Assembly (NCBI RefSeq): GCF_047607725.1
Contig: NZ_JBLKSS010000047.1
Span: 1-18,128, forward strand
DNA: 18,128 nt
DNA from: JBLKSS01 sp047607725
GTDB taxonomy: Bacteria; Pseudomonadota; Gammaproteobacteria; Enterobacterales; Enterobacteriaceae
Direction of reading: 5' to 3'
In this document: positions 1-7,274 of the stretch, in pieces
How the letters are laid out: each line of letters opens with the position of its first letter
Position numbering within the stretch: the first letter of the stretch is position 1
Made by a program: the position numbers and the translations under genes
Notes under the pieces: model-generated
The model's database searches: none
Told to the model about the DNA's origin: nothing
What the model saw: only the letters and a program-made list of their open reading frames with translations

Positions 1-30
1 ATCATCTTCAATAACTTGATGGGGAATTAA

Positions 31-261
31 CAGACGGCGCTGGGCGTACGCTTACTTTCGGATAATGCCGCCGCCGACGGTACGGAAACCAATCAGGTCA
101 AAGTGGCCGTCGTGGATGGCCATGATAACCCGGTACCTAATCAAACGGTGACGTTCACTGCGGATAACAGCGCGACCATCATCGACAATGCCATTACCGA
201 TGCCAACGGATTAGCCATAGCCAGTCTCACCAGTTTGAAAGCAGGCGAGTCTACCGTTACA
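31..261 (+). pseudogene. Invasin/intimin-like adhesin fragment (one Big-1 Ig-like domain)
   Basis: After an in-frame TAA at 28-30 the frame reads about 77 codons with the pattern of a bacterial Ig-like domain 1: an 'ADGT.TNQVKV.V.D' strand, then 'NPVPNQTVTFTAD', then 'ITDANGLAIASLTSLKAGESTVT'. Such domains are stacked in the extracellular rod of large outer-membrane adhesins (invasin/intimin type). No signal peptide, beta-barrel or neighbouring repeat is present, so this is an isolated internal piece. The family resemblance ends at the last 'TVT' (about 261). The frame then runs on through unrelated sequence to a TAG at 307-309. I infer that the adhesin gene was cut by the Mu-like element starting at about 262. 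The upstream TAA may be a second lesion or another junction. The domain assignment is confident; the parent gene is unknown. Confidence 0.7.
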
Positions 262-278
262 TGTGGGGTGGCAACAAT

Positions 279-411
279 TTCTGGACTCTCAAAGGGAACG
301 TTGGGTTAGCCGGAAGCCCTTTACTGGCACGGCTTACAGCCATTTTAAGTATTCTGGACTCGTCGCAAAAAAATGAGCGGGAAATGAGTTTTTTGCACTA
401 TATTCTGGACT
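279..411. repeat. Three direct copies of TTCTGGACT at the presumed phage left end
   Basis: The 9-mer occurs at 279-287, 352-360 and 403-411 (start spacings 73 and 51). Copies 2 and 3 extend to 11 bp (TATTCTGGACT). They lie between the end of the adhesin homology and the AT-rich phage regulatory region, where no convincing gene is present (310-510). Mu-type transposases bind several sites near each end, so these may be transposase sites. They do not match the phage Mu consensus as I know it, so the role is inference. Confidence 0.45.
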
Positions 412-441
412 GGATTAGTCGTGGTTTGAGTAAGTTTGAAA

Positions 442-519
442 GCCGTTTAAACAGTTTTTGATTAACGATTTTGTTGCTAAATCTACACAATATATTTATA
501 TTTTATTTATTTAAACGGC
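442..519. repeat. 10-bp inverted repeat GCCGTTTAAA / TTTAAACGGC
   Basis: The arms are at 442-451 and 510-519, separated by 58 bp of very AT-rich DNA. The right arm overlaps the 3' end of the small leftward phage gene. It could be part of a transcription end or a protein site. With such a long loop and no U-run it is not a standard intrinsic terminator. Function unknown. Confidence 0.35.
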
Positions 520-780
520 CCTTTTGCTATAGCTTGTTAGGATTTCTTCCCCTGCCTCATTGTTGCCATCAAGACCACACTCTCTAGCCTTCCGAGCGTT
601 TAAAGCAGCCTCTTCTTGCGTTTGAGGCTGTTGTCCAAGGATTTTCTCTTTCGCCACGTGATCTAGGCGCAGCAATTCAATATTATTCTCGTCAAGCAGA
701 TAGAGAACTGTTTCTACCCCTTTGCGAGCTAGCATGGTTGTCAATTGCTCCCGCTCTTCTTTAGTTAAAAATGAGAGCAT
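511..780 (-). CDS. Small uncharacterised phage protein, cotranscribed with the repressor
   Basis: I do not recognise this protein. The ATG at 780-778 starts 89 residues (MLSFLTKEEREQL...); an in-frame TTG at 789 would add three. The product is charged, Glu-rich and predicted soluble, with no signal peptide or membrane segment. The start lies two bases past the TAG of the repressor gene (785-783), so the two are almost certainly translationally coupled. The N-terminal 'LSFLTKEEREQLTTMLARKGVETVLYLLDENN' portion looks helical, and the C-terminal third looks low in structure. Position next to the repressor at the outer phage edge suggests a lysogeny-module gene, perhaps in immunity or exclusion; that is inference only. 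The frame is open and intact. Confidence 0.6.
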   Translation of the reverse strand: MLSFLTKEEREQLTTMLARKGVETVLYLLDENNIELLRLDHVAKEKILGQQPQTQEEAALNARKARECGLDGNNEAGEEILTSYSKRAV

Positions 781-782
781 AT

Positions 783-1073
783 CTACCAAGCCATCACGAT
801 CTTCAATTTTATTTGGTGTTTTTTTTTATCATCTCCAGATTGAAGCCACTCCAGAGTAACCCCCTCACATTCTGCGATCCGAGAAAGAAGGTTTTCACGT
901 GGCATTGGTGGATTCGCTTCCCTTTTGTAATAGCTGTTAAGTGTGTTGATGTTTATCCCCCAAGCTCTGGCAGCTGCACTACGCGAGGGGTATCTCCTTG
1001 CTAGCTGCGCAATTCTATCGATGACAGGTTCTTTGTCATGTGTTTGAAAAATACCAAGGCGTTCTTTTCTCAT
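783..1073 (-). CDS. Mu-like phage repressor-type DNA-binding protein
   Basis: A protein of about 96 residues read leftward, away from ner. The segment 'IAQLARRYPSRSAAARAWGININTLNSYYKRE' has a helix-turn-helix pattern: AAARAWGI as helix plus turn, NTLNSYYKR as recognition helix. It is followed by 'ENLLSRIAECEGVTLEWLQSGD', typical of phage and XRE-like repressors. The ATG at 1073 (MRKERLG) is the most plausible start. The frame stays open upstream to an ATG at 1100 and a TTG at 1109, but neither has a better ribosome binding site. Position and orientation correspond to the c repressor of Mu-like phages, expected to act at the operator spacer 1125-1168 and control both the lysogenic and early promoters. 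The C-terminal 'DDKKKHQIKLKIVMAW' may be a short regulatory tail. Function is inferred from the HTH and context, not from close similarity. Confidence 0.7.
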   Translation of the reverse strand: MRKERLGIFQTHDKEPVIDRIAQLARRYPSRSAAARAWGININTLNSYYKREANPPMPRENLLSRIAECEGVTLEWLQSGDDKKKHQIKLKIVMAW

Positions 1074-1124
1074 ACGGGGTTCTTTTCCATAAAAATACAT
1101 GTAAAACAATCTGTTATAACAAAA

Positions 1125-1168
1125 GCGCCAAAATAACTAAAAATGCTTTTATTTGGTATTTTTGGTGG
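1125..1168. promoter_or_regulatory. Operator-like imperfect inverted repeat between repressor and ner
   Basis: The 160-bp spacer between the divergent repressor (start 1073) and ner (start 1234) is AT-rich. Its centre holds an imperfect palindrome: GCGCCAAAATAACTAAAAA (from 1125) against the complement of TTTTATTTGGTATTTTTGGTG (to 1168). The CCAAA/TTTGG half-site recurs. This is where Mu-like phages carry operators for the repressor and Ner. No promoter hexamers could be assigned with confidence. Confidence 0.5.
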
Positions 1169-1233
1169 TGTAGATTTTGTCTGTAGAGATAACCGAGCAG
1201 TTATCCCCACGGGCAATTTTTTAGGATAGATGA

Positions 1234-1485
1234 ATGATGAGTCAAAAAGAAGATCTGTGTGTCGATTGGCACCCTGAAATCATCAAGGCGGAAATCCACA
1301 AAAGAGGACTATCGCTCCGCGCACTTTCACTGGAGGCGGGTTACAGCAAAGACTCACTTAAAACCGTTTTGCGTACACCATGTAGACCGTATCAGCAAAT
1401 TATTGCTAATGCGTTGGGGGTAGAGCCGGAAGTGATCTGGCCAAGCCGTTACAGAACTGCAAGCTATATCCGCAAGGTGTCTTAA
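1234..1485 (+). CDS. ner: Ner-family phage transcriptional regulator
   Basis: An intact 83-residue protein. The segment 'DWHPEIIKAEIHKRGLSLRALSLEAGYSKDSLKTVLRTPCRPYQQIIANALGVEPEVIWPSRY' follows the Ner/Nlp (SfsB) family closely: conserved DWHP start, a helix-turn-helix around residues 30-50, then the 'IIANALGVEP..IWPSRY' signature. In Mu, Ner turns down early and repressor transcription after induction so that the transposase is expressed. AGGAT at 1223-1227 lies at suitable distance from ATG 1234; a second ATG follows directly at 1237. The gene ends two bases before the transposase start, so both form one early operon. Nothing suggests damage. Confidence 0.88.
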   Translation: MMSQKEDLCVDWHPEIIKAEIHKRGLSLRALSLEAGYSKDSLKTVLRTPCRPYQQIIANALGVEPEVIWPSRYRTASYIRKVS

Positions 1486-1487
1486 TC

Positions 1488-3360
1488 ATGTTTGTTGTCG
1501 CCAAAGAATTAATGGGAGTACCCGGCTTACCCGCGACAACCAAGGGCATTCGCCAGGCACTGTGTCGATATTCGGAGGGTTCACCTGAACTGGTACGCAA
1601 ACGTCCGGGCACCAAGGCTTTCGAGTACCACATCGATTGTTTGCCGGAACAAACACGCGAGATCATCAAACAACGGCACTATAAATCCCTGATTGCGCAA
1701 GCCCCGGCCCAGCCGGTTGATGATCCGGTCAAACGCAGCACCGCCATCAAGTCGCGTGATGAGCTGGCGATCATGCGCCAATGTCCGGCCCTGCTTGACC
1801 GCAAGGTGCAGGCCCTGAACGATCACCAGAAGCAGATTGCCGATGCGCGCATGATGCTGGCACAGGAAGTGATCCGGTTACAGCAGGCCGGCATGACCCG
1901 CATTGCGGCGGTGACCTTTATCGTCGATGAGTCAAAGGCCGGTACATTGCCCGAGGCCCTGCAGCGCGCCGCCACGCTGTCCAACGCCAAAAAGGGACGC
2001 ACCCCCGGCAAGGGGTGGGTAAAAGCAGCCTGCAGGAGTGGGTGAGTCTCTATCTCAGCGCAGAGCGGCCGCAGGAGCGTCTGGCGATACTGGCTCCCGG
2101 TCAGGCCCAGGANANCAGCGNCCNGAGGACATNNCGTGGTTCTANACNCTGTNCTGGCCGCATTATGCCCGGCCCTGTGGCCCGACGGTGCTGGAAGCCT
2201 ACCGCGCGTTTCAGGCGGACTGGCAGAGCAAATACCATGACCAGCAAGCCATGCTGGCGGCCCTGCCGACCTACGACAAGGTGAATCGCGTAGTCAGGCG
2301 GGTTGCGCCTCACCGGCGGGTCAAGGGCCGGGTTACCGGTTCGGCGCTCAAGGCGTATCAGGTCTACCAGCAGCGGGATTGGGCACAGATGCCGGTGAAC
2401 GGCTGCTGGATAGCCGACGGCAAGTCGCTGAACATGAAAGTGGCGCATCCGATACACGGTCGGCCCTTTACCCCGGAGCTGACCCTGGTGCTCGACGGAC
2501 GCACCCGCTATTTGGTGGGCTGGAGTCTGTCGCCGGAGGAAAACGCCATCGCGGTGGCGGATGCATGGCGTTATGCCATCCAGCACCACGGCAAACCGCT
2601 GTTTGCCTACTCCGATAACGGTGGTGGTGAGACCAACAATATGCTGGATGCGGATATCACCGGGATTTTCCCCCGGCTGGGCATTGAGCATATTACCGGT
2701 ATCCCCGGCAATCCGCAGGCGCGAGGCATTATTGAGCGGCTTAACGGTGTGCTGCCATGTAGGCTGGCCCTGCGCTTTCAGACCTATAACGGGCTAAGCG
2801 CTGACCCCAACGGGACGCGGGTGCAGGGGCAAAAACTGCTGAGTCTGTCGAATGCCCTGCGTCAGAGGAAGGAGTTGAACACGACCCAGCAGAAAACGCT
2901 GGCGATATTGCCCAGCTGGCGACAGCTGATAGACGCCATCGAGGAGGAGGTGCAGCGCTATAACCACAGCCACGAGCACAGCGCGCTGCCGAAGGTCAAC
3001 GGCAAGTCGATGACGCCGGCCGCCTACCGCAAGGCCCTGCTCGCCGAGGAGGGGGATAATATTGAATACCTGACGCCGGGCGAGTTGCGCGAGATGTTTA
3101 TGCCAGAAGAGAAACGGGTAGCCCAGCGCGGCTGGGTTGAATTGTTGAATAATCAGTATGTTGCTAGGGAGCTGATTGAGGTAGACCGCCAGACGGTGCG
3201 GGTGGCCTACGACATTCATAATCCCAACGAAGTGATTATTCGCCAGATAGACGGGGCCTATCTCTGCACCGCGCNNTNNAANNNNNNNACCNNNNNTNNN
3301 NGNNGNCNNTCNCNCGGGNNGNNNANGCCCNGNNNGCNNGCGCNANNNNCGNTGNNTTAA
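1488..3360 (+). pseudogene. MuA-type DDE transposase, two frameshifts
   Basis: The start (MFVVAKELMGVPGLPATTKGIRQAL) matches the N-terminal winged-helix DNA-binding domain of MuA-type transposases. The core follows after two -1 shifts. The first, near 2010-2020, is restored by one more G in a GGGG run (frame resumes 'GKSSLQEWVSLYLSAERP'). The second lies between 2095 and 2152, where several Ns occur. From about 2160 the frame is open: 'WIADGKSLN' supplies the first catalytic Asp, 'LFAYSDNGGGE' the second, 'ARGIIERLNG' the Glu, so the DDE triad is present. A beta-barrel-like region ('WVELLNNQYVARELIEVDRQTVRVAYDIHNPNEVIIRQIDG') follows. The readable part ends at 3274; a TAA is seen at 3358-3360 beyond Ns, so the true C-terminus, which would contact MuB in Mu, is uncertain. 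It catalyses strand transfer in replicative transposition. The shifts may be decay or sequencing error. Confidence 0.82.
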
Positions 3361-4210
3361 NCNCNCNNNNNNCANNANNCANNANNCNNNNGNCNANTTN
3401 ACNGNNCNGNTGANNGNNGNANNNAANGANANANCGNNNNCNNCCNNCNNANNNCNCANANNNATNGGCNNNNNANNNNGNNAANGNGNNNNNNTNNGNA
3501 NCNGNNNANNAGCNCNNNANCNNNGNNNNCNNNCCGTNNANGGNCNNCTNNNNNNANNGGTNNNNTNNNNTGNNNGNGNCNGNNANCCNNCGNNNNNNGC
3601 NNANGNNCANNGNNNNNNNNCANNNGTANNGNTNNNANNNNACNNNNANNNNCANNNCGGTNNTNGNNNNATNNNNNNNTNGNGGNNCNGNNGNNNNNGN
3701 NNGNGNNCNTNNNNNTNTNNGNNGANACNNTNNTCGNCGGNANTNANCCANGNATCNGNCANCCNTCNNNNANANAATGNNNNTNCNNNAGNCANCGNNN
3801 TNNANCNNATNNTTNNCNGNCCANNNCANCNNNCNCANCAANNANNNNNNGANGNCNNCNCNNCGGNNNCGNNNACNNNCAGNCAGCGNNCGCCNNNCNN
3901 GNNNNNNNTCNNCNNNNNNCCANCAGCNNNANCNNNNNCNNNNANNNNANCGTNNNGNNNNGCGNTAANGNNCGNCANNNCGNNCNCGNCNNCNTNNNNN
4001 GGNGCNGNTNNATNNNNNANGNNNCNGNNANGNNNNNGGGNGANCANCCNGNNNANNGCCNGNNNNGCCGCGNTCNGNCNGTNNANGNNNNNANGNNNNA
4101 GANGNNNNNCTCNNCNTGNCNGTNNNCCGGCNTNNNNNGCNGGCGNCNNGNTCNGCGNNGNNGTCNGNNCGNNNNNNNNGNNGNNNNAGCNNCGGCNNNC
4201 GGTNCTGGCN
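3275..4210. other. Block of bases interspersed with N; not interpretable
   Basis: About 935 bases in which Ns are mixed singly with called bases, rather than a plain gap. No reading frame here can be trusted. It lies between the transposase C-terminus on the + strand and the point where tmcA becomes readable on the - strand (about 4210). It should contain the 3' half of tmcA, if present, and the junction with the phage remnant. A milder patch of Ns is at 2113-2152. Confidence 0.9.
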
Positions 4211-5052
4211 CCATCGCGCCATCGGGAGCCGCTGGGCAGGCGGCGGACCTATCCGTATCCGGCGATACCTGCTCGGCGGCAATGACCCACGCATCAGCAT
4301 CCTCAAACAACAATGTCTGCGTCAGCCAGCGCTCCAGCGGATCGTTTGCCGACCAGCGCAGCGGCGCATCAAGGACCAGCGGATGCCAGCGCGGCGGCCT
4401 CGTCCACCAGCAGCCAGCGCGCCCTTGCCCCCCCTCGACAGCGGGCCAGCAGCGCATCGGGGGCAAAAAAAGGAGCGTCGGGCCCCGCGTAACGGCGCAG
4501 GACGTCCACGGCGGCTTTGGCGGGAGCGGTAATACAACAGGCATCAGCGAGTTTATGGGCGAACATCCCGGCCAGCGCCGATTTGCCGCGTCCGCGTGAC
4601 GCAATCATGATATAGATGCCGGGCTCGGCCTGCGTCAGCCGGCGTAATAGCCGGCGCTGATCGGCGGTGGGTCGGCCCGGGGCGGGAGGGGAGTGAGCTG
4701 CGGCGCACGGTTCTGGCGCAGCACCACCACCGTCGGATCCGCCAACAGCGAGGCGCAGAAATAGCGGGTAAAAGACGGGGTAGCGATCCGCTGCGGCTGT
4801 TCACTCCAGCGCAGCGAATCGCCGTCTGGCACACGAGGCCAGCGCCGCCAGCGCATCCACCGACAGCGCCTGGCGGGCGGCGAATACCGCATGCAAGAAC
4901 TCGCGACCGAGCAGGGTCTTCAGCGCCGCCGCCTGCCGAGAGCACCAGTCGGGCTCGCCGCTTATGACCAACAAGCGCCGCTCGCCGGCCCGCCGCATCG
5001 CCGCCGTTTCTTGATGCATACTGGCCAGCCAAGACGGCCGCGACACCGTCAC
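4210..5052 (-). pseudogene. tmcA: tRNA(Met) cytidine acetyltransferase TmcA, eroded
   Basis: Read leftward, pieces match TmcA (YpfI), which acetylates the wobble cytidine of elongator tRNA-Met using ATP and acetyl-CoA. The start is GTG 5052, overlapping the TGA of the upstream membrane protein gene. Recognisable pieces in order: 'RAGERRLLVISGEPDWC', 'LKTLLGREFLHAVF', 'PDGDSLRWSEQPQRIATPSF', the Walker A 'ASRGRGKSALAG' (4600-4565), 'WLLVDEAAA' (Walker B), 'LDAPLRWSANDPLERWL'. Against E. coli TmcA at least three internal stretches are missing: about 28 residues after 'DWC', about 22 after 'LAALAS', and about 40 after the Walker B. The frame changes at about 4840, 4670 and 4400. The C-terminal acetyltransferase half would lie in the N block. 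The number and size of lesions make this a real pseudogene, not a sequencing artefact. Confidence 0.88.
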
Positions 5053-5507
5053 CTCAGGTTTTGGCCCACGAGCAGCGACAATAGCCCCGCGGCTATCAGC
5101 GGCCCCACCGGCACGCCGCGAAACAACGCGACCCCGAGCACCGTACCCACCAGCAACCCGGCGACGACAGAAGGCTGGCTAGACATTAACGAGACACCGC
5201 GGCCGCCCAGCCAGGACACTACCACGCCAATCACAATCGCCAGCAGCGATTTCCAGTGCAAAAAGGAGTGCATTACGGTAGACGCGGACAGCGTGCCGCT
5301 GGCGACGGGCGCCAGTACGCCGATGGTGAGAATGATAATACCGATGGTCAATCCCTGCTTTTCCACCCAGGGAAAATACTGCTCCATCGGAGTGAAGCGA
5401 ATAATCAATAACACCAGGATCGCCACCGTCACGGTGTTGTTATGGCTGATAATACCGAGCGCCGCCAGACCCAGCAGGATCAGCAGCGTCGGATCGGAAA
5501 AATTCAT
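5049..5507 (-). CDS. UPF0756 (DUF441, YeaL-type) membrane protein
   Basis: An intact 152-residue, very hydrophobic protein with four to five membrane-segment stretches: 'DPTLLILLGLAALGIISHN', 'TVTVAILVLLIIRFTP', 'GLTIGIIILTIGVLAPVASG', 'SLLAIVIGVVVSWLGG', 'VGPLIAAGLLSLLVG'. The short 'NNTVTVA' and 'FPWVEKQGLTIGIIILTIGVLAP' elements are those of the UPF0756 family (YeaL in E. coli), whose function is not known. The ATG at 5507 lies 21 bp beyond the stop of ypfJ, and its TGA overlaps the GTG of tmcA (GTGA), so the three genes look like one leftward transcription unit. In E. coli ypfJ and tmcA are adjacent without this gene, as I recall. The frame is undamaged between two pseudogenes. Confidence 0.85.
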   Translation of the reverse strand: MNFSDPTLLILLGLAALGIISHNNTVTVAILVLLIIRFTPMEQYFPWVEKQGLTIGIIILTIGVLAPVASGTLSASTVMHSFLHWKSLLAIVIGVVVSWLGGRGVSLMSSQPSVVAGLLVGTVLGVALFRGVPVGPLIAAGLLSLLVGQNLR

Positions 5508-5528
5508 ACACTGTCCCTGAATAATAAC

Positions 5529-6396
5529 TTAGCGACTGGCAAAGGTATCACACTGCTTAATATCGCCGCTGTCGAATCCGCGTTTAAACCAGCTATAACG
5601 CTGCTGGGAGGTGCAATGGGTAAAACTGTCCGGCACGACCCTACCCTGTCCGCCCTGCTGCAAACGGTCGTCGCCCCAATAGCCTGCGCGGCATTTAGCG
5701 CTTCTTGGAGGTCCTGTTCGTCCAGAATCTGCCACTGCTGCATGCTGTGGCCCCATACGCCGGCGAAACAGTCCGCCTGTAGCTCCAGCTTCACCGACAG
5801 CTGATTCACGGTTTTTTCCGGCGCGCCCTGGCCCTGCTGCTGTTGACGTACCTGACTTTCTATACCGAGCAGTTTTTGTACGTGATGCCCCACTTCGTGG
5901 GCGACAACATAGCCCTGGGCGAAATCGCCGCCGGCGCCGAGTTTATTTTTCATATCGTCGTAAAACGATAAGTCGATATACACCGTACTGTCCGTCGGGC
6001 AATAGAACGGCCCCATCACCGACTGGCCGGTACCGCAACCGGGACGCGTCGCGCCGCAGTACATCACCAGCTTCGGCGGTTGATAGGTCTTGCCCATTTG
6101 CTGGAAAATTTGCTGCCAAGTATCTTCGGTATAGCCGAGGATCACCGCGGTAAACTTGGCCGCTTCATCGTCATTGGCGCTGACGCGCGTTTGCGCGGTC
6201 GACGGCGAACCCGACTGGCCGCCGGTAAGCAGCGGCGTGAGATCGACGCCATAATAGCCCGCCACCACCACCACAATCAGCAGTACAATACCGCCTTACC
6301 GCGAATCGGCAGTCTGAACCCGCCGCCGCCGAGACCGGATGACTGCCCGCGCCTGTCTTCCACATTATTGCTTTCGCGACCACCTTGCCAACGCAT
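5529..6396 (-). pseudogene. ypfJ: YpfJ neutral zinc metallopeptidase, two frameshifts
   Basis: A putative zinc peptidase anchored by one N-terminal membrane segment; its substrate is not established. Start ATG 6396 (MRWQGGRESNNVEDRR), then a Gly-rich stretch. At about 6293 one G appears to be missing, since 'GGTAAGGCGG' should read 'GGTAAGGGCGG'; the frame then continues 'VVVVAGYYGVDLTPLL'. The catalytic part is complete: 'MGPFYCPTDSTVYIDLSFYDD', the HEXXH motif 'AHEVGHHVQ', and 'LELQADCFAGVWGHSM' with the likely third zinc ligand. At about 5678, beside a GGGG run, the frame changes again to 'GDDRLQQGGQGRVVPDSFTH' and ends at TAA 5529. Each lesion is small and next to a G run, so sequencing error is possible. 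If real, neither the anchor nor the C-terminus joins the catalytic domain. Confidence 0.85.
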
Positions 6397-6492
6397 CGTC
6401 ATCCCCATTTAATATGTTTTCTAGTAGTGAGGATAGCATATAACCCCGGACACACGGCAGGCCGCCGCGGCGTCAGGTAAACGATTGCGCGG

Positions 6493-7206
6493 TTAGTCCA
6501 ACGTCACGCCGATACGCTTAGCGACTTCCTCATAGGCTTCGATGACGCCGCCCAGACTCTGACGGAAGCGGTCTTTATCCATTTTATCCAGCGTATTTTT
6601 GTCCCATAAACGGCTGCCGTCAGGAGAAAACTCATCCCCCAGCACAATTTCGCCGTTGAACATGCCGAATTCCAGCTTGAAGTCCACCAGAATAAGCCCG
6701 GCATCGTCAAAAATTTTGCTGAGCACATCGTTGGCTTGATAGGTCAATTGCTTCATCCGCGCCAGGTGGTGTTCACTGACCCAGCCGAAGGTGGTGCAAT
6801 AGGACTCGTTTATCATCGGATCGTGCATGGCGTCGTTTTTCAAAAACAGATCGAACAGCGGCGGATTCAACACCAGCCCTTCTTCAACGCCCAAGCGCTT
6901 CACCAGCGAACCGGCGGCGCGGTTACGCACCACGCATTCCACGGGCACCATCGCGAGTTTTTTCACCAGCACTTCATTATCGGAAAGCAGGCGCACGATC
7001 TGGGTCGGGATGCCGGCCTCGGCCAATTTGGTCATGATAAAATAATTAAACTTATTGTTGATCATGCCCTTGCACTCGAATTGCTCGATACGCTGACCGT
7101 CCAGCGCTGACGTATCGTTGCGGAAGGTCAGGATCAGCAAATCCGGATCCTCTGTGGTATAGACCGTTTTCGCTTTGCCGCGATACAACTCAGCTAACTT
7201 TTGCAT
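6493..7206 (-). CDS. purC: Phosphoribosylaminoimidazole-succinocarboxamide synthase (SAICAR synthetase)
   Basis: Condenses CAIR with aspartate using ATP to give SAICAR, in the cytosolic de novo purine pathway. The 237 residues equal the E. coli enzyme in length. Visible marks: 'ELYRGKAKTVY' at 6-16 (ATP-binding loop), 'VECVVRNRAAGSLVKRLG' at 89-106 (substrate binding), and the family signature 'LILVDFKLEFG' at 171-181 followed by 'GDEFSPDGSRLWD'. GGAG stands ten bases before ATG 7206. A strong terminator (7247-7268) separates it from bamC, leaving only about 40 bp for its own promoter; no PurR box is seen there. Intact and probably functional, like purM in this window. Confidence 0.97.
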   Translation of the reverse strand: MQKLAELYRGKAKTVYTTEDPDLLILTFRNDTSALDGQRIEQFECKGMINNKFNYFIMTKLAEAGIPTQIVRLLSDNEVLVKKLAMVPVECVVRNRAAGSLVKRLGVEEGLVLNPPLFDLFLKNDAMHDPMINESYCTTFGWVSEHHLARMKQLTYQANDVLSKIFDDAGLILVDFKLEFGMFNGEIVLGDEFSPDGSRLWDKNTLDKMDKDRFRQSLGGVIEAYEEVAKRIGVTLD

Positions 7207-7246
7207 CTTTACATACTCCAGTGGCAGATAACGCTGTAATACAGGT

Positions 7247-7268
7247 AAAAAAGGGGGCCGCGGCCCCC
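7247..7268 (-). terminator. Intrinsic terminator of the dapA-bamC unit
   Basis: On the - strand, just after the bamC TAA (7277-7275), the palindrome GGGGGCCGCGGCCCCC (7268-7253) is followed by TTTTTT (7252-7247). This is a textbook rho-independent terminator with an unusually GC-pure stem. Confidence 0.9.
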
Positions 7269-7274
7269 TGTTGA

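Larger units (their letters stand above)
262..3360. mobile_element. Left part of a Mu-like transposable prophage (remnant)
   Basis: The gene order is that of the early region of Mu-like phages: leftward repressor, spacer with operator-like repeats, rightward Ner, rightward DDE transposase A. The left boundary is placed where the adhesin homology stops. A TG dinucleotide at 262-263, the usual phage terminus, is followed by three copies of TTCTGGACT at 279-287, 352-360 and 403-411. The spacing resembles the multiple transposase sites of a Mu-type left end. No MuB, Mor, lysis or head/tail gene is seen, and a chromosomal gene (tmcA) appears after the N block, so most of the phage is deleted or the assembly is joined here. 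The exact left end is inferred. The right limit is arbitrary because the N block begins at about 3275. Confidence 0.65.

Noticed and set aside
261..461. 66-codon open frame after the adhesin fragment
   Set aside because: No ribosome binding site or known motif, and it spans the triple 9-mer region; more likely non-coding phage end.
6475..6490. PurR-like sequence GGTAAACGATTGCGC between ypfJ and purC
   Set aside because: It lies downstream of purC, not before it, lacks one half-site (GTAAAC instead of GCAAAC), and ypfJ is not a known PurR target; likely chance.
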